A stretch of 64,000 bases of DNA from Massariosphaeria phaeospora. Lineage: Eukaryota > Ascomycota > Dothideomycetes > Pleosporales. Of the stretch, positions 39,993-49,767 are shown in pieces. Below the pieces are notes generated by a model, which saw only the letters and a list, made by a program, of their open reading frames with translations, searched no databases and was not told where the DNA came from. The stretch is from assembly GCA_011032825.1 (NCBI GenBank), contig JAADJZ010000024.1, forward strand, positions 248,001 to 312,000. Direction: 5' to 3'. The position numbers and the translations under genes were made by a program. Within the stretch, counting starts at the first letter, position 1, and each line of letters opens with the position of its first letter.

Positions 39993-41852
39993 CTACTTAT
40001 ATTTATCTGGAAGCTTGACGCTGCGGCCGCGACGCGTTAGAATAGCTGGGGCAGCAGATACGCCCTCTGAGGCCTCCGCAGCATCTCTAGTATCAACGCT
40101 ACGTTTGCAACGCTTTTTGCTCTGTAGAGATAGCTGCGGAGCCTTCCTCTTACCCTTCTGTGAAGATTGTAGAGCTTTTGTAGCGTCGCGAGCCTCCTTC
40201 TGGCGAGCGCGTTCTGCTGCCTTTTCTGCCTTCTCCTTCTCCTTCGCTACCTTAGCTGCCTCTCGCGCTACACGCTTCTCCTCTGCAATTTTCTCCTTGT
40301 ACAGCTTAGCTGCCTTCCTTAGCTCTGCTGTCTCTGCTTTTTGAAGTTGCTGCTCCTGATTTTCCTGCTCCTTGATTGACTGACGAACACGTGCCTCCCT
40401 CACCTTCCTTGGTGACCAGAAGATAGCCCCACCATGATACTCCTGGCGCTGTTGAAGGTCTAGAGCTTTGCTCTTCTTCTTACGCTTCTTCTTAATAGAT
40501 AGAGCCTGCTTAAGCCCATCCATCTCATGCTTGAGTAGGTCATTTTGGACAGATAGGTGGTGGAGCGATTGACGAAGCTTCTGTGTATCCTTACTACTCT
40601 GATCACTTGCTACAGAGCGTACAAGCCTATCCATCTTTCTCCAATCATAATCGCTAAGTGATGATAAGGAGCTTTCTCTTGATTCTTGAGCTTTGGTGAA
40701 TCTATTGAGGATAGGATTAGGATTAGGAGGTGATATGCCTGTTGCTCTAAAAGAGCTAAAGATTGTTGATTCTTTAAAGGACGTCTCCCATGCCTTCCAG
40801 AATAGTAGGAAGAAGTCGCCTTTGGTAATAGAAAGGAGGCCTTGGCTTGTTTGAAGGTAGTTTGACAGTTCTACTGAGTAGGCGGTTGATAGAGGCTTGA
40901 ACATCGCTACATCGAGTGGCTGAAGCGTATGAGTCGAATGAGGAGGTAGGATAGCAAGGAGAATCTTGTTCTGATCACAGTAGTCGATAAAATCCATGGT
41001 AATATGGGATCCGTGGCCATCTAGGATCAGAAGTCGATAGGACCGTCGGGTCTTCTGTCTTGTACAACGATCAAACACCTGCTCAAGCCAGGCTAGTCCA
41101 ATATCGTTGTTCGTCCAGCCAGAGGGTGATGAGGTGATAAAGACTAGGTGTTCTCCTGCCTGGATATCGTCTACCCAGCTTGATTGAATGCCCTTGTTGG
41201 CAGCTTCATAGATAAGGCTTGGAGGTAGAGCAGATCCATCAGCGCATATACATGCTAGAAGCGTGATCCATGCGCGATTACCATCTTGGAGTGATGCTCT
41301 AACCTCCTTGTTCTCCCACATTTGCCTACTGAATACTCTTTTTGATCTACTAATGATACCAATTAGGAAGCCTTTCTCATCCATATTGTAGATATGACGA
41401 GAATCTATCTGATATTGCTCAATCTTGCTGTGTAGTAGATGAAAATAGAGGCGATATTTATCCTCTAAATCAGCTTTGTGGCGATTGCTGTCCATCCCAG
41501 ATGTCCATTGTAAGATAAGGTAATCGCTCTGTCGGCTGATGAAGCGGGTAACCCAGCTCTCGCTAACTGGCTCCTTGGCTATTCTGGAGGCGAAATTCTG
41601 TATCATCTTTCTTGTAGGTGGCGAGTGTCTCTCTGTAAGTCCTTTTATATATCGTATAAGCTCCTGCTCTTGTTGTGGGCTGAGTTTCTGCTGTTTAAAG
41701 TTCTTCGCCTCTAGGGCGCGCGTTATCCCTCGATGCCTTCGGGTCAACGTGGATCGTACAACACCATGCTTAGCAGCAATCTTTCTATAGGAGAAATCTT
41801 TGCCAGGTCCTAGGGATTCTATCTCTTCAAGTGCGTCGTCTATTGGAGCCAT
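39993..41852 (-). CDS. DDE transposase, pogo/Fot1 type
   Basis: A single uninterrupted frame of 619 residues. The N-terminus holds a psq-type helix-turn-helix (DFSYRKIAAKHGVVRSTLTR, residues about 19-38) and a CENP-B-like second DNA-binding part (HSPPTRKMIQNFASRIA, then WVTRFISR). The catalytic DDE_1 domain shows all three acidic positions: YNMDEKGF (first Asp), LLILDGHGSH (second Asp) and HTLQPLDVAMFKPL (third Asp). The C-terminus is a Lys/Arg/Glu-rich coiled coil with strong nuclear-localisation character. No stop or frameshift is seen, so the enzyme is probably functional. It lies inside the 60-bp inverted repeats. Confidence 0.92.
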   Translation of the reverse strand: MAPIDDALEEIESLGPGKDFSYRKIAAKHGVVRSTLTRRHRGITRALEAKNFKQQKLSPQQEQELIRYIKGLTERHSPPTRKMIQNFASRIAKEPVSESWVTRFISRQSDYLILQWTSGMDSNRHKADLEDKYRLYFHLLHSKIEQYQIDSRHIYNMDEKGFLIGIISRSKRVFSRQMWENKEVRASLQDGNRAWITLLACICADGSALPPSLIYEAANKGIQSSWVDDIQAGEHLVFITSSPSGWTNNDIGLAWLEQVFDRCTRQKTRRSYRLLILDGHGSHITMDFIDYCDQNKILLAILPPHSTHTLQPLDVAMFKPLSTAYSVELSNYLQTSQGLLSITKGDFFLLFWKAWETSFKESTIFSSFRATGISPPNPNPILNRFTKAQESRESSLSSLSDYDWRKMDRLVRSVASDQSSKDTQKLRQSLHHLSVQNDLLKHEMDGLKQALSIKKKRKKKSKALDLQQRQEYHGGAIFWSPRKVREARVRQSIKEQENQEQQLQKAETAELRKAAKLYKEKIAEEKRVAREAAKVAKEKEKAEKAAERARQKEARDATKALQSSQKGKRKAPQLSLQSKKRCKRSVDTRDAAEASEGVSAAPAILTRRGRSVKLPDKYK

Positions 41853-41887
41853 ATTGGTAGAATTATCGCGTGTTGAACTTCTGTTGT

Positions 41888-41947
41888 TTTTGATGAGGGT
41901 GGCGCATCACGCGAACCGGCGCATCACGCGCACGGACACGGTACCGG
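41888..41947 (-). repeat. right terminal inverted repeat
   Basis: Reverse complement of the left 60-bp repeat, without visible difference, including both GCGTGATGCGCC words. A TA follows at 41948. Confidence 0.9.
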
Positions 41948-42113
41948 TAGGGTCGTTACGCAAGCGAGAGAACCCGTCATCAACAGTCAACAGAGAACAA
42001 CGTGAAGCCAACCTCCATAACCATCGACACAAGCGAAGGACCTCTTTGATATTAGGCTTCATCTTCCGTACGGATCCGTCAGCTGAATGAACTATACAAG
42101 AGAAAGCGATAAG

Positions 42114-43379
42114 ATGGGGGTACAGACGAGCGAGTCTCCAATGCCGCGCCTCGAAATCCACATCCAGGGCATACCCAAACTCTCCCTGACTCTACCGTAT
42201 CAAATCGAACTCACCATCACAAGAAGTCCAGACGACGGCACCAGTAAACCTGTGATCTTCCGATGGGGTCCCCATAGTCAAGGTTTTGTACGCTCCGGCT
42301 TCCAACTGCTCCATCACACAGCAAATGGCCTGGAACCACTCGATATCGACCACTCTATGCTCGTCAAACTGGCCGAGCAAGTGGAAACCATGATAGTCAA
42401 CGGCTGGAACCATTTCCTGTGGGAGCTCTCCCCCGGCGAAACCACCGGCAAATTTATAACCACGCTCCTAGCACGCTACCAACAACTCCTCGTGCCAGGC
42501 GAGCGGTACCAGATCATTTGGGCAGAAACCAAGATCACGATGTGGGAATGGGGCACCATCCGCCAGCACATGAACCAACAGCTCAAGGCCAAATCTGAGG
42601 ACAGCGGCCCGAGTTTAGTCCTGCGCAGCAGTGGTCCGGGCATCACGTTCACTGCCCGTGCGGAGCCGAAGCCCTGGCCCCAGCGCGCTGAGCGCGAGGC
42701 TCGCATCGGGTTCGAGCGTGCGAATCGAGAAGAGGAGCAATGGCGGCGCGCGCAGAACCCACCACCGCGAGCGCCACATATTAAGCCGTCCGACCGCAAG
42801 CCGGGCGCACCAAAACTAAGCGTGGAGCTGGAGTGCCCGCCGATACTCCACCGGAAGTCAATATTCGACGTCGCGGTCAAAGTCACGTACGATGCAGACG
42901 CAGCGGCCGCGAAGCCGATGACATTCCACACCCGCAGCATCGCGGGCCACACCGACGGCTTCGACTTCGAGCTGTACCGCTTCTGCGGAGTGGACGACTG
43001 GGAGCTGTGTAAGGATGAGTCGGACGGATGTGGCGGCTTCAGGATCGTAGACGATCCGGACGTGGCTGTCAACGTCGGTCACGACGACCACTTCGTGAGC
43101 TTGCGGCCAGGCGAGTCGTGGAGTACTTCGCACCACCTGCAGCACTTAGGCTGGACGAACCTTCCTGATGATACCGCCGATGGCGAACGGTTTCGGTATG
43201 TGTTTACGGGTACGACGGTGGACTGGTGGGACTGGGGCAGTAAGGCGGAACATGGGGAGACGGTGGTGAAATTGCCGTGTTGGGTATCGGGACTTGTGCA
43301 AGATCCTGCTCATAACGACGGCCGGGTGAAGCTCATAGTGCCGGCGTCTGAGGTAGTGGAATTTTCGGTTGCGGAATAA
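42114..43379 (+). CDS. conserved fungal protein, two-part beta-rich, unknown function
   Basis: A single exon of 421 residues (430 if the in-frame ATG at 42087 is used). It looks like two related halves: each starts with a strand-rich piece after a proline-led sequence (IPKLSLTLPYQIELTI; APKLSVELECPPILH), has an LxPGE turn (ELSPGETTGKF; LRPGESWSTSHHL) and ends with a Trp-rich motif (ITMWEWGTI; TVDWWDWGSKAEHGE). The halves are joined by a charged linker (REARIGFERANREEEQW). I recognise no named domain. The duplicated beta-sandwich appearance suggests a binding protein. The gene starts about 165 bases beyond the transposon, so the element may sit in its promoter. Confidence 0.75.
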   Translation: MGVQTSESPMPRLEIHIQGIPKLSLTLPYQIELTITRSPDDGTSKPVIFRWGPHSQGFVRSGFQLLHHTANGLEPLDIDHSMLVKLAEQVETMIVNGWNHFLWELSPGETTGKFITTLLARYQQLLVPGERYQIIWAETKITMWEWGTIRQHMNQQLKAKSEDSGPSLVLRSSGPGITFTARAEPKPWPQRAEREARIGFERANREEEQWRRAQNPPPRAPHIKPSDRKPGAPKLSVELECPPILHRKSIFDVAVKVTYDADAAAAKPMTFHTRSIAGHTDGFDFELYRFCGVDDWELCKDESDGCGGFRIVDDPDVAVNVGHDDHFVSLRPGESWSTSHHLQHLGWTNLPDDTADGERFRYVFTGTTVDWWDWGSKAEHGETVVKLPCWVSGLVQDPAHNDGRVKLIVPASEVVEFSVAE

Positions 43380-43864
43380 TCACGCATCATATCGTGCCCT
43401 GGTGGTTTGGTATGACGGTTGAAGAAGAGCACATGGAGGACTATGTTATGCTGTAAGAGGTATCATCTGGACATTGGGGTTCCGGTTCGCTGGCCAAGCT
43501 CTAGCAATTCCATGTTGTTGCCTTAGACATCTCTTCGCCCTACCTGATCAGAACCCTGATGTTCTACATGTAATGAACTACAACAACATGCTGGAGCTAA
43601 TTGGTCGTCAGAGAGGCACAGTAAGTTTGTTCGACTTTATTGGCGGATCGTAAACTGTATGCATACGCAACCAACCTCGTGGGAGGGAATGCGCATCGAT
43701 TCAAAGAGGCACAGCACGGCGGAACCTGCAAGAGCTCTTCCTCGAGTCCGACATACGTGCCACAGTACCACGCCGCAGCTGATCGTCTATACTGTGGCCA
43801 AAGGACAAGGCATTTCCTGTCGCCCATCCCATCTGCACCCCTTTCGATCTCACCAGTCGCCCAA
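43380..43864. other. intergenic spacer
   Basis: 3' flank of the previous gene and promoter of the EthD gene. Nothing specific was seen. Confidence 0.45.
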
Positions 43865-44440
43865 ATGCCTGCGACCGACAACGCGTCCGCAGCAAATGCG
43901 TGGGACCAGCACATGATCCGACTTGACATCTACGTGAAGAAACACCCGTCGTTGACCACAGCGGAATTCCACAAGTGCGTGCTGTGTTCCATACCTCAGC
44001 TCAGCTCTCTTTGTTAGAAGTCCATTCATGCTAACGAGGCAACGAAACATAGGCGCTAGTCCACTGTACACGGCACTCTCGTCAAAGGCTGGCTCGCTGA
44101 GAAAGGAATATACCGCTACACGCAGGTACCCTCTCCTCCCTCCAGCAACCACTCACTCAACACATCGCCCGGGTCCGTGCTAACACGTACGCATAAGTAC
44201 CACGCCCCACCGGAGCTCACCCCGCAAGGTCTTGGCATCCACGACGATGCCGGAATCCTAGATTTCGATGGCCATGCTGAGGTTGTGGTTCGCAGCCTCG
44301 ATGTGCTGAGGAAGTTGGTTGAAGATAATTTCTTCTCCGAGTTTGCGAAGCCGGATGAGGCGGAGTTGGTGGACTTGGGGAGCGTGAGGCGCTCGATTGG
44401 GTATGAGGAGCATCATGTGGAGGCTGGCAAGACGGTTTGA
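43865..44440 (+). CDS. EthD-domain protein with in-frame stop or atypical splice
   Basis: Three exons (43865-43974, 44053-44125, 44198-44440) would give 141 residues, the usual size of single-domain fungal EthD proteins. Recognisable blocks are MIRLDIYVKKHPSLTTAEFH, VHGTLVKGWLAEKGIYRYTQ and LDFDGHAEVVV. The family (dimeric ferredoxin-like fold) includes tailoring enzymes of aromatic polyketides. With the best splice sites (AA/GTGCGT and CATAG/G) exon 2 opens with a TAG at 44057-44059, exactly where the conserved Tyr/His-Trp before the VHG motif should end, as a TGG-to-TAG change would cause. A weaker pair (TGC/GTGCTG and GCTAG/TCC) avoids the stop at the cost of that Trp. The gene is therefore either dead or unusually spliced. 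Confidence 0.65.
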
Positions 44441-44793
44441 ATCTGATGATGTGGAGGTTTGGTTGGGTGGCGGATGGATACCGGGAGTGGCTGCGCAGTG
44501 TTAGGATCTTCGTTAGTTATATCGGAGCAATGTCGTTAAGTCGTTCTGAATGAGAACCTCGCTGTTACCCATCTCTTGGTGTTGTGTAGCTGCAGGGATG
44601 CCAGTCACCAAGATCAAGGAAACTAACGCAGTATTACTCCCGTTTGATCATATGTGCGATATGTGGAGTATAGAGTTGAATAATCTCGCATCAGAGATGT
44701 TCGTGGGTATGTACCCCTCATCGCCCCAGGAACCGTGATCCGCTAGCCAGAAGAGATGACGTCTCGTGCATAAATATTCGAATCCACTTAACC
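44441..44793. other. convergent intergenic spacer
   Basis: 3' flanks of the EthD gene (+) and the terpene cyclase gene (-). No feature was seen. Confidence 0.45.
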
Positions 44794-46417
44794 TCATACA
44801 TGTCCATCTCTTACCATTTCTTGTCGGCCTTTGTTGTCTGAAACAGCAACAGCCTTCACAGCCAACGCCGTGGTAACACTCCGATTCCCAATTTTGATTC
44901 CCGTCGAGCCGTATCTGTACATCCATCCCGGTTCCCAACCCCCATCCTGACATTGTAACCGTCGTAGCGTCCGGCAATCATCGCCGTGCTCTATGCCCAG
45001 GGCATCGCAAGCAAGCACGCGCATCGCCAGGTCAAGTGGACTCCCACTTTCCCCGACCCGTTCCGCAACCCGAGATCGAAGAACGGGACCTAGCCTAGCC
45101 TGAAGATGGCCATCATCTGGCGCGGATTGTAGCAGCCGCACAAAGAAACCAAGACAGCAGTCAGCGCTTGGATAGTAACGAGTACCGTCAATATATGTGC
45201 GGTGCAGAAGCACGTCGTGGATGTGCTGCAGCGTGCGCGGAAACTGGTAGCCTCGTCCGTAATGGTAGAAACACGCTAGAACATTCGCACACACAACGTC
45301 ATCGGTTCGAGGTCTTTCACGGTCGAAGTACGTCTATCAACGTGTTAGATAGCAACCGGTAAGCAATTCGTGCAACTAGCCTCTTACCAGAAACGTGCCG
45401 TCGGGACGCACGCATTCCGCCATCTTATCCAACATGGATCTTGTAGACGCAGACGCTGTCGGTCGAAGCACTGTAAGCGCCATAGACGTCGTGTCAAGAT
45501 CGTCTGGGAATTTTCCTCCTGGGACAAGGACGGCTTGGCCTACTCGTGGTCTCTCGTTGGCCTTCTACCACTGGATAACAAATCGCATGAAGGACTGATA
45601 CTTACCCGCGAAAAAATTCCAAGTCTCCTTGAAGTCCAAAGTCACATTGACGAGGGTGCTAACAATCTCCATTAGGATGTGGACAGCCTTGACACCTTTC
45701 ATAAACTCACTGTTCCCGAGTAGCGTCCAGTATGAGCAGCTGCGCGAAGTTGTCCGGCACACGCACGCCAGTGTCTGTGATAGAGTCGAGATTTTTCGCG
45801 TTTCGATGCAAGTACTCGTGGCCCCGGAAAACCGCGCTACTCGACAAGGCATGCTGGGATGCGACACTCGATTCATCGAATACAATGCCTCGGATTCCAA
45901 CGCTCTCTGCGGCCTCGACGTTCACCCTCTTATCGTCCACGAACACAATCTCTTCCGCAGCCAAACAAGTTTCCCTAAGAACGTGACGGAAGAAATCTTT
46001 GTCTGGCTTGCGCATGCCTACAGCTCCCGAAGTGAACACCCGGTCAAAAAGAGCCCAGTCCATCTTATCCGCAAGCACGGCGAAATCCTCTTTGGCGACA
46101 TTGGACATGGCATATACCTTGACCGCATCCTTTTTCAGGCCCCTAATAAGCGACACCAAGGCCCCATTAGCCTTCAACGAGGCTCTAGCTTGCAAAAACG
46201 CCTCAGCAACCTCATCGACAACAACGCCGAACTGTCGGCCCACTTCCCTGTAACAGTTCTTTCGGCCAAGACGACCGCACTCATACTCGAACCATGCCGG
46301 GGACTGAAGTATCTTCCTGAGCGTCGGCGCTGAGATGGCGGTTTTCGTATCGGCCGACCAGTTGAACAGCACGTCGCCGAGATCAAAGATAACCGCCTTG
46401 AGGAGTGGAGAAGACAT
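44794..46417 (-). CDS. HAD-like class II sesquiterpene cyclase (drimane-type)
   Basis: Four exons (46417-45711, 45658-45606, 45539-45388, 45333-44794) give 483 residues; all three introns have GT..AG ends and keep frame. The N-terminal half is HAD-like (VIFDLGDVLFNW motif I, YAMSNVAKEDF, GMRKPDKDFF, FVDDKRVNVEAA). The C-terminal half is an alpha-barrel terpene cyclase with the class II acid motif FPDDLDTTSMAL (DxDTT) and the QDGGWEPGWMYRYGSTGI stretch. This combination is that of AstC-type drimanyl/albicanyl synthases of Aspergillus and relatives, which protonate farnesyl diphosphate at DxDTT and may remove phosphate. The substrate is inferred. Motif I is D-x-G rather than the D-x-D of phosphatases. 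An EthD gene is convergent; no other terpene genes were seen. Confidence 0.87.
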
Positions 46418-47127
46418 GCTGCGAAGCTACTCAATGTATGAAGAGGAAAACTCGACTTCGGGGCAGTCAGCACGCACATGGGCAGCAGAAACGGGCTTCT
46501 ATATTATGTTCAAGGGAAGGGAAGCAATGCGTATAAGCTGCTACGCATATGAGCTGAGACGCACATAAGCTGCCACGCACATCAGTCAGCTGATACGCAC
46601 ATACGTCGAACAGCAGTGGAAGAAATGGCCAGAACCAATCCTGCGGATTTCGAGACCCAAGTCCACATCCTTCGTATCATATAAACTCAGATGGTGGCAA
46701 GGATGTCCAGTGCCAAGCTAGCATGTCCAGAATTCACCCTTGGCTGCATCGCTACACGCGGATATCGATTGTTTACAGCTATCATGATGCATAGCCTTGG
46801 TACATTTTCCGGTTACGATTTCTCATGCTGGAGTTTCCATGGAATGTGTTTCTGGCATCTTATATGCACTGCGCTATCTAGCTTTAGCCATTGCGTATCA
46901 GTGGAAGTGGACTTACATGTGGCCATGACCACTAGATAGATCAACAAGAATACCTAATGATATTCGATTTCATACCCCTCACGACATGTCCAGACGCTAG
47001 CTCGGACTGTCCCTCACCTCTCAAACACAGCTTTTTCTTCACAAGAGAAGATTCCACACACAAGTCCAAAGTTACATACCCAACAACTGGCCAACACTCT
47101 TGTTATCTCCTCCTTTTCCCTTACATA
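46418..47127. other. intergenic region
   Basis: Promoter side of the terpene cyclase gene and 3' flank of the methyltransferase gene. Near 46520-46600 the word ACGCACAT(A/C)AG(C)TG recurs several times in loose form. No gene was supported. Confidence 0.45.
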
Positions 47128-48884
47128 TCACAAGCCCCTCGCATCCCACTGGCTATCCACATACTCCTTCAACAAGCAACACGCATAGTCAACCGCCTCC
47201 TCCGTCCTAATCGTGCGACTCCCCTGTCCCGGCACGAGATTAACCCAGTAATCAAACGCCTGGTGCGCCGTCTCCTTAGTCAGACCCGCTTTGCTCACAA
47301 GCACGGAATCCGCGGCAACAGCTGGCTCGAGGCCGGACACGCCACCAATGACGATGAGCAGGTGGGTGAATGTCGGTGGGAGAAGTTCAGGCTCGGGCGT
47401 AGAGGCTCGGGGCCGGGAGGGGCTTTTGGACTTGGACGACGCGGTGCGTTTTGAGGTTGGGGGAGGAGGTTGCAGGTTCTCGGGCATGATCGACGAGAGC
47501 GGAACGCCACGTTCGGAGGTCGCGATGGCGAACGAGTAGCCCCCTCTGTGGTCGCAGTCGGTTTCGCAAGAGCAGGGGGTGCCTTTGTAAGGGCATTCGG
47601 TGTAGACGGCGCTCAGAGAGTTAGCGCGGCGCACGGTATAACCCCAGTACCAGCCCTCTGCTTCGGGGCGGGAGTCTAGTTCGTCAGCGACGATGATCTC
47701 CAAGTTTTCTACCTCTGCCTGCGAGAGATTCGGCCATGAGGGTGGTGGGTCTGCGTTCGTGAACCGCACGCTGAGGCGCTCTCCGGGCTGTTTGAGGCCT
47801 GGGACTTTGACGGGGAAGGGAAGGCCGCAGTACACGTAGGTGAATTCTTTCAGTGCGGCTGTCTTTGATTTGGAGGACTTGGATTTCGACTTTGGTGTGT
47901 AGTTGGCGTTGCTCGACTCACTGAACGATGCAACCTCACTCTTGTCCAATGCCACACCCTCTCTAAACCGACACCACTCATCCGCGCGCATGTGATGCGG
48001 CATGTCCAGACTTGGCAGTACCCCCGCCTGGCCTAGATTGGGGTGCCGTGGAAACAGACTATCTTTTAGGTACGGTGGCGCTTCCGCATAAGCCAGCACA
48101 TGGTGCAGGAACTGGTCCGGGTTCTGAAAAGGTTGGTCATCTGGCTCTATCGATTCTAATATTTCCTGTTTGGTCTTTTTGGAACCTTTGGGTCTGTATT
48201 TGGGGCTAACCTTGTCAGGGATCGTGGGGGGATCGTCGTCGAAGATTACGATCTCGTCGATGCAGAAAGTAGCGCAGGTACGCGCGATGCGGCCGGCTAG
48301 GATGGTCTTTTGGACCAGGGTAGACACGCTGCGGTGTTGGTTAGTCGAAGTAGAGGAATGATATAGGGGATATGACCGGCGCATAGAATGCGTGATAGTC
48401 AACAGGGAAAGTACCTACTTCGCGATGAAGCTGCCCGGCAGCGCAAGACTGACTGTCCAATTCTTCCGTCGAACGGGCTTGAAGACGGCTGATGGTTTTG
48501 AGGTATCAAGTTCACCCTCTGGCTGAGCCTCCACCTCTACTTCTACCTCTGCCTCTGTCTCTGCCTCTGCTTCATGTGTGCCATTGGTCGTACTCTCCGG
48601 CGCGTTGCGCTGCTTCTTGGCTGCCGAGCTGGACACGCGTTTGGTGCGTTTCTTCGAGGGTGGCTCTGGTGTAACTTCAACATCCCATATCGTATCGTCT
48701 TCGCCATTCTCTGCATCTTTCTTCTGGTGTATAATGACAGTTGGGGACGCGTGCTTGCGTTTCTATCAGCGGGTCAGTGGGATACAATCCGTCGCTCAGG
48801 GAGACAGTGGCTTACCTTTCCTTTCGCGGTCTTCGCCGACGACGTCACTGGTCGCGGCACGACTTCAATGGTATCGTCTCCCAT
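47128..48884 (-). CDS. SPOUT-superfamily RNA methyltransferase (C9orf114/SPOUT1 type)
   Basis: Three exons (48884-48816, 48762-48419, 48328-47128) give 537 residues. The N-terminus is a disordered nuclear-type region with basic clusters (KRKHASP, PPSKKRTKRVSSSAAKKQR) and an alternating Glu/Ala-Val run. The catalytic domain (Pfam Methyltrn_RNA_3) starts at NWTVSLALPGSFIAN, continues with LVQKTILAGRIARTCATFC and DEIVIFDD, an inserted OB-like part (GLPFPVKVPG), WYWGYTVRRANSLSAVY, and ends with the knot HLLIVIGGVSGLE. The family binds SAM through a C-terminal trefoil knot; human SPOUT1 acts in the nucleus and at kinetochores. The second intron has a GTAGGT donor. Confidence 0.88.
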
Positions 48885-48997
48885 TCTGCTAAGCTTAGCA
48901 CTCGGATATGTGGCGTCGACAACGCGGTGTTGAGCGGAGTTGAAGCTGTGACTGTGCTAGTGGTTGGGGAAAAATTCCCATGCGAATCCCACGCGCT

Positions 48998-49021
48998 GGC
49001 GCGTCGTGCATTAGCGCGAAC
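48998..49021. repeat. 24-bp word shared with 56740-56763
   Basis: The 24-base word beginning GGCGCGTCGTGCATTAG occurs here, about 110 bases upstream of the methyltransferase gene, and again without change at 56740-56763. Flanks differ. It begins and ends with GCGCG and may be the end of a small mobile element. Confidence 0.6.
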
Positions 49022-49059
49022 GCCTGGTCCCTACCCTCGACCATGCCTATGCTAAAGCT

Positions 49060-49320
49060 ACCGCATAAACTCATATGTACTGGTATAGCTAGGCCTAATT
49101 AGGCAGTTTGGTCGTATTAGTAGGTAGAAGTTACCCGCCAATTAGATAGCTACGCAGCACGCTTACATAGGCTAGATATATGCCTTAGCGTACACGTTAC
49201 TACGTAGCTAAGGCAGTAGCTAAGGCAGTAGCTAAGAAAGCAGGTTTAAGCTATCTAACTAGTTAGATATAGAAAACTAACTAATTTTCCTATAACGTAG
49301 TTATAAGTGCTTACCTTCAA
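49060..49320. repeat. TA-rich decayed patch with short tandem repeat
   Basis: The base composition changes abruptly to TAG/CTA-rich text (CTAGGCCTAATTAGGC, TAGCTACGTAG) with a short tandem repeat of GTAGCTAAGGCA at 49204-49236. High TpA with few CpA words is what RIP leaves in old repeats. No coding content remains. Confidence 0.45.
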
Positions 49321-49679
49321 TAAGGTAAGCGTAGTAATACGCTCTATTCAAGAGAGGTTTATACCCTTTATAGCTTAACCGTAATAGAACTAGCTTGGGC
49401 CTCGGCCCGTATCTAGCACCTCGCCTAGCAGCTTGGCACGCTAACACACCATAACCTCTCTCTGCATCCAGCTTTTCTCGACCCAGCCACACCACGACGG
49501 TCTTGTGCGACAGACAAGTCCCTGTTCGAGACATGCCAGGTTTTGCTACTGTGATGTCAGACAATATTGCGTCACGTGCTGCGCTGCCCGGTGGGAGAAA
49601 ACTTGATTTTGTGACGAAGTTATACCTAAGTTATCTCTTGGCTACTGCCTAGATGCTCACTGCTGGCGGAGACATGTGT

Positions 49680-49686
49680 TATAAAG
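49680..49686 (+). promoter_or_regulatory. TATA box of the metalloprotease gene
   Basis: TATAAAG lies 88 bases before the ATG at 49768. It makes the upstream in-frame codons from 49693 unlikely to be translated and so supports the start at 49768. Confidence 0.5.
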
Positions 49687-49767
49687 AGCAAGGTGGCTCT
49701 CCTTGAGGAAGTTCTAATATCTGTCTACTACACCTCTTCTTTATATCTAGCTACACCTCTTCTCACG

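Larger units (their letters stand above)
39835..41947 (-). mobile_element. complete pogo/Fot1-like Tc1-mariner DNA transposon
   Basis: The element is about 2,113 bases long, bounded by 60-bp terminal inverted repeats (39835-39894 and 41888-41947) that read as perfect complements and start CCGGTACCGTGTCCGTGC. A TA dinucleotide flanks each end (39833-39834, 41948-41949), the expected Tc1/mariner target duplication. Because GGTACC recurs at the left edge, the exact end may be 6 bases further in. The one gene inside, on the minus strand, is a full-length transposase. Intact repeats and frame mark a young, perhaps active copy. Molly of Parastagonospora is a comparable pleosporalean element. Confidence 0.9.
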
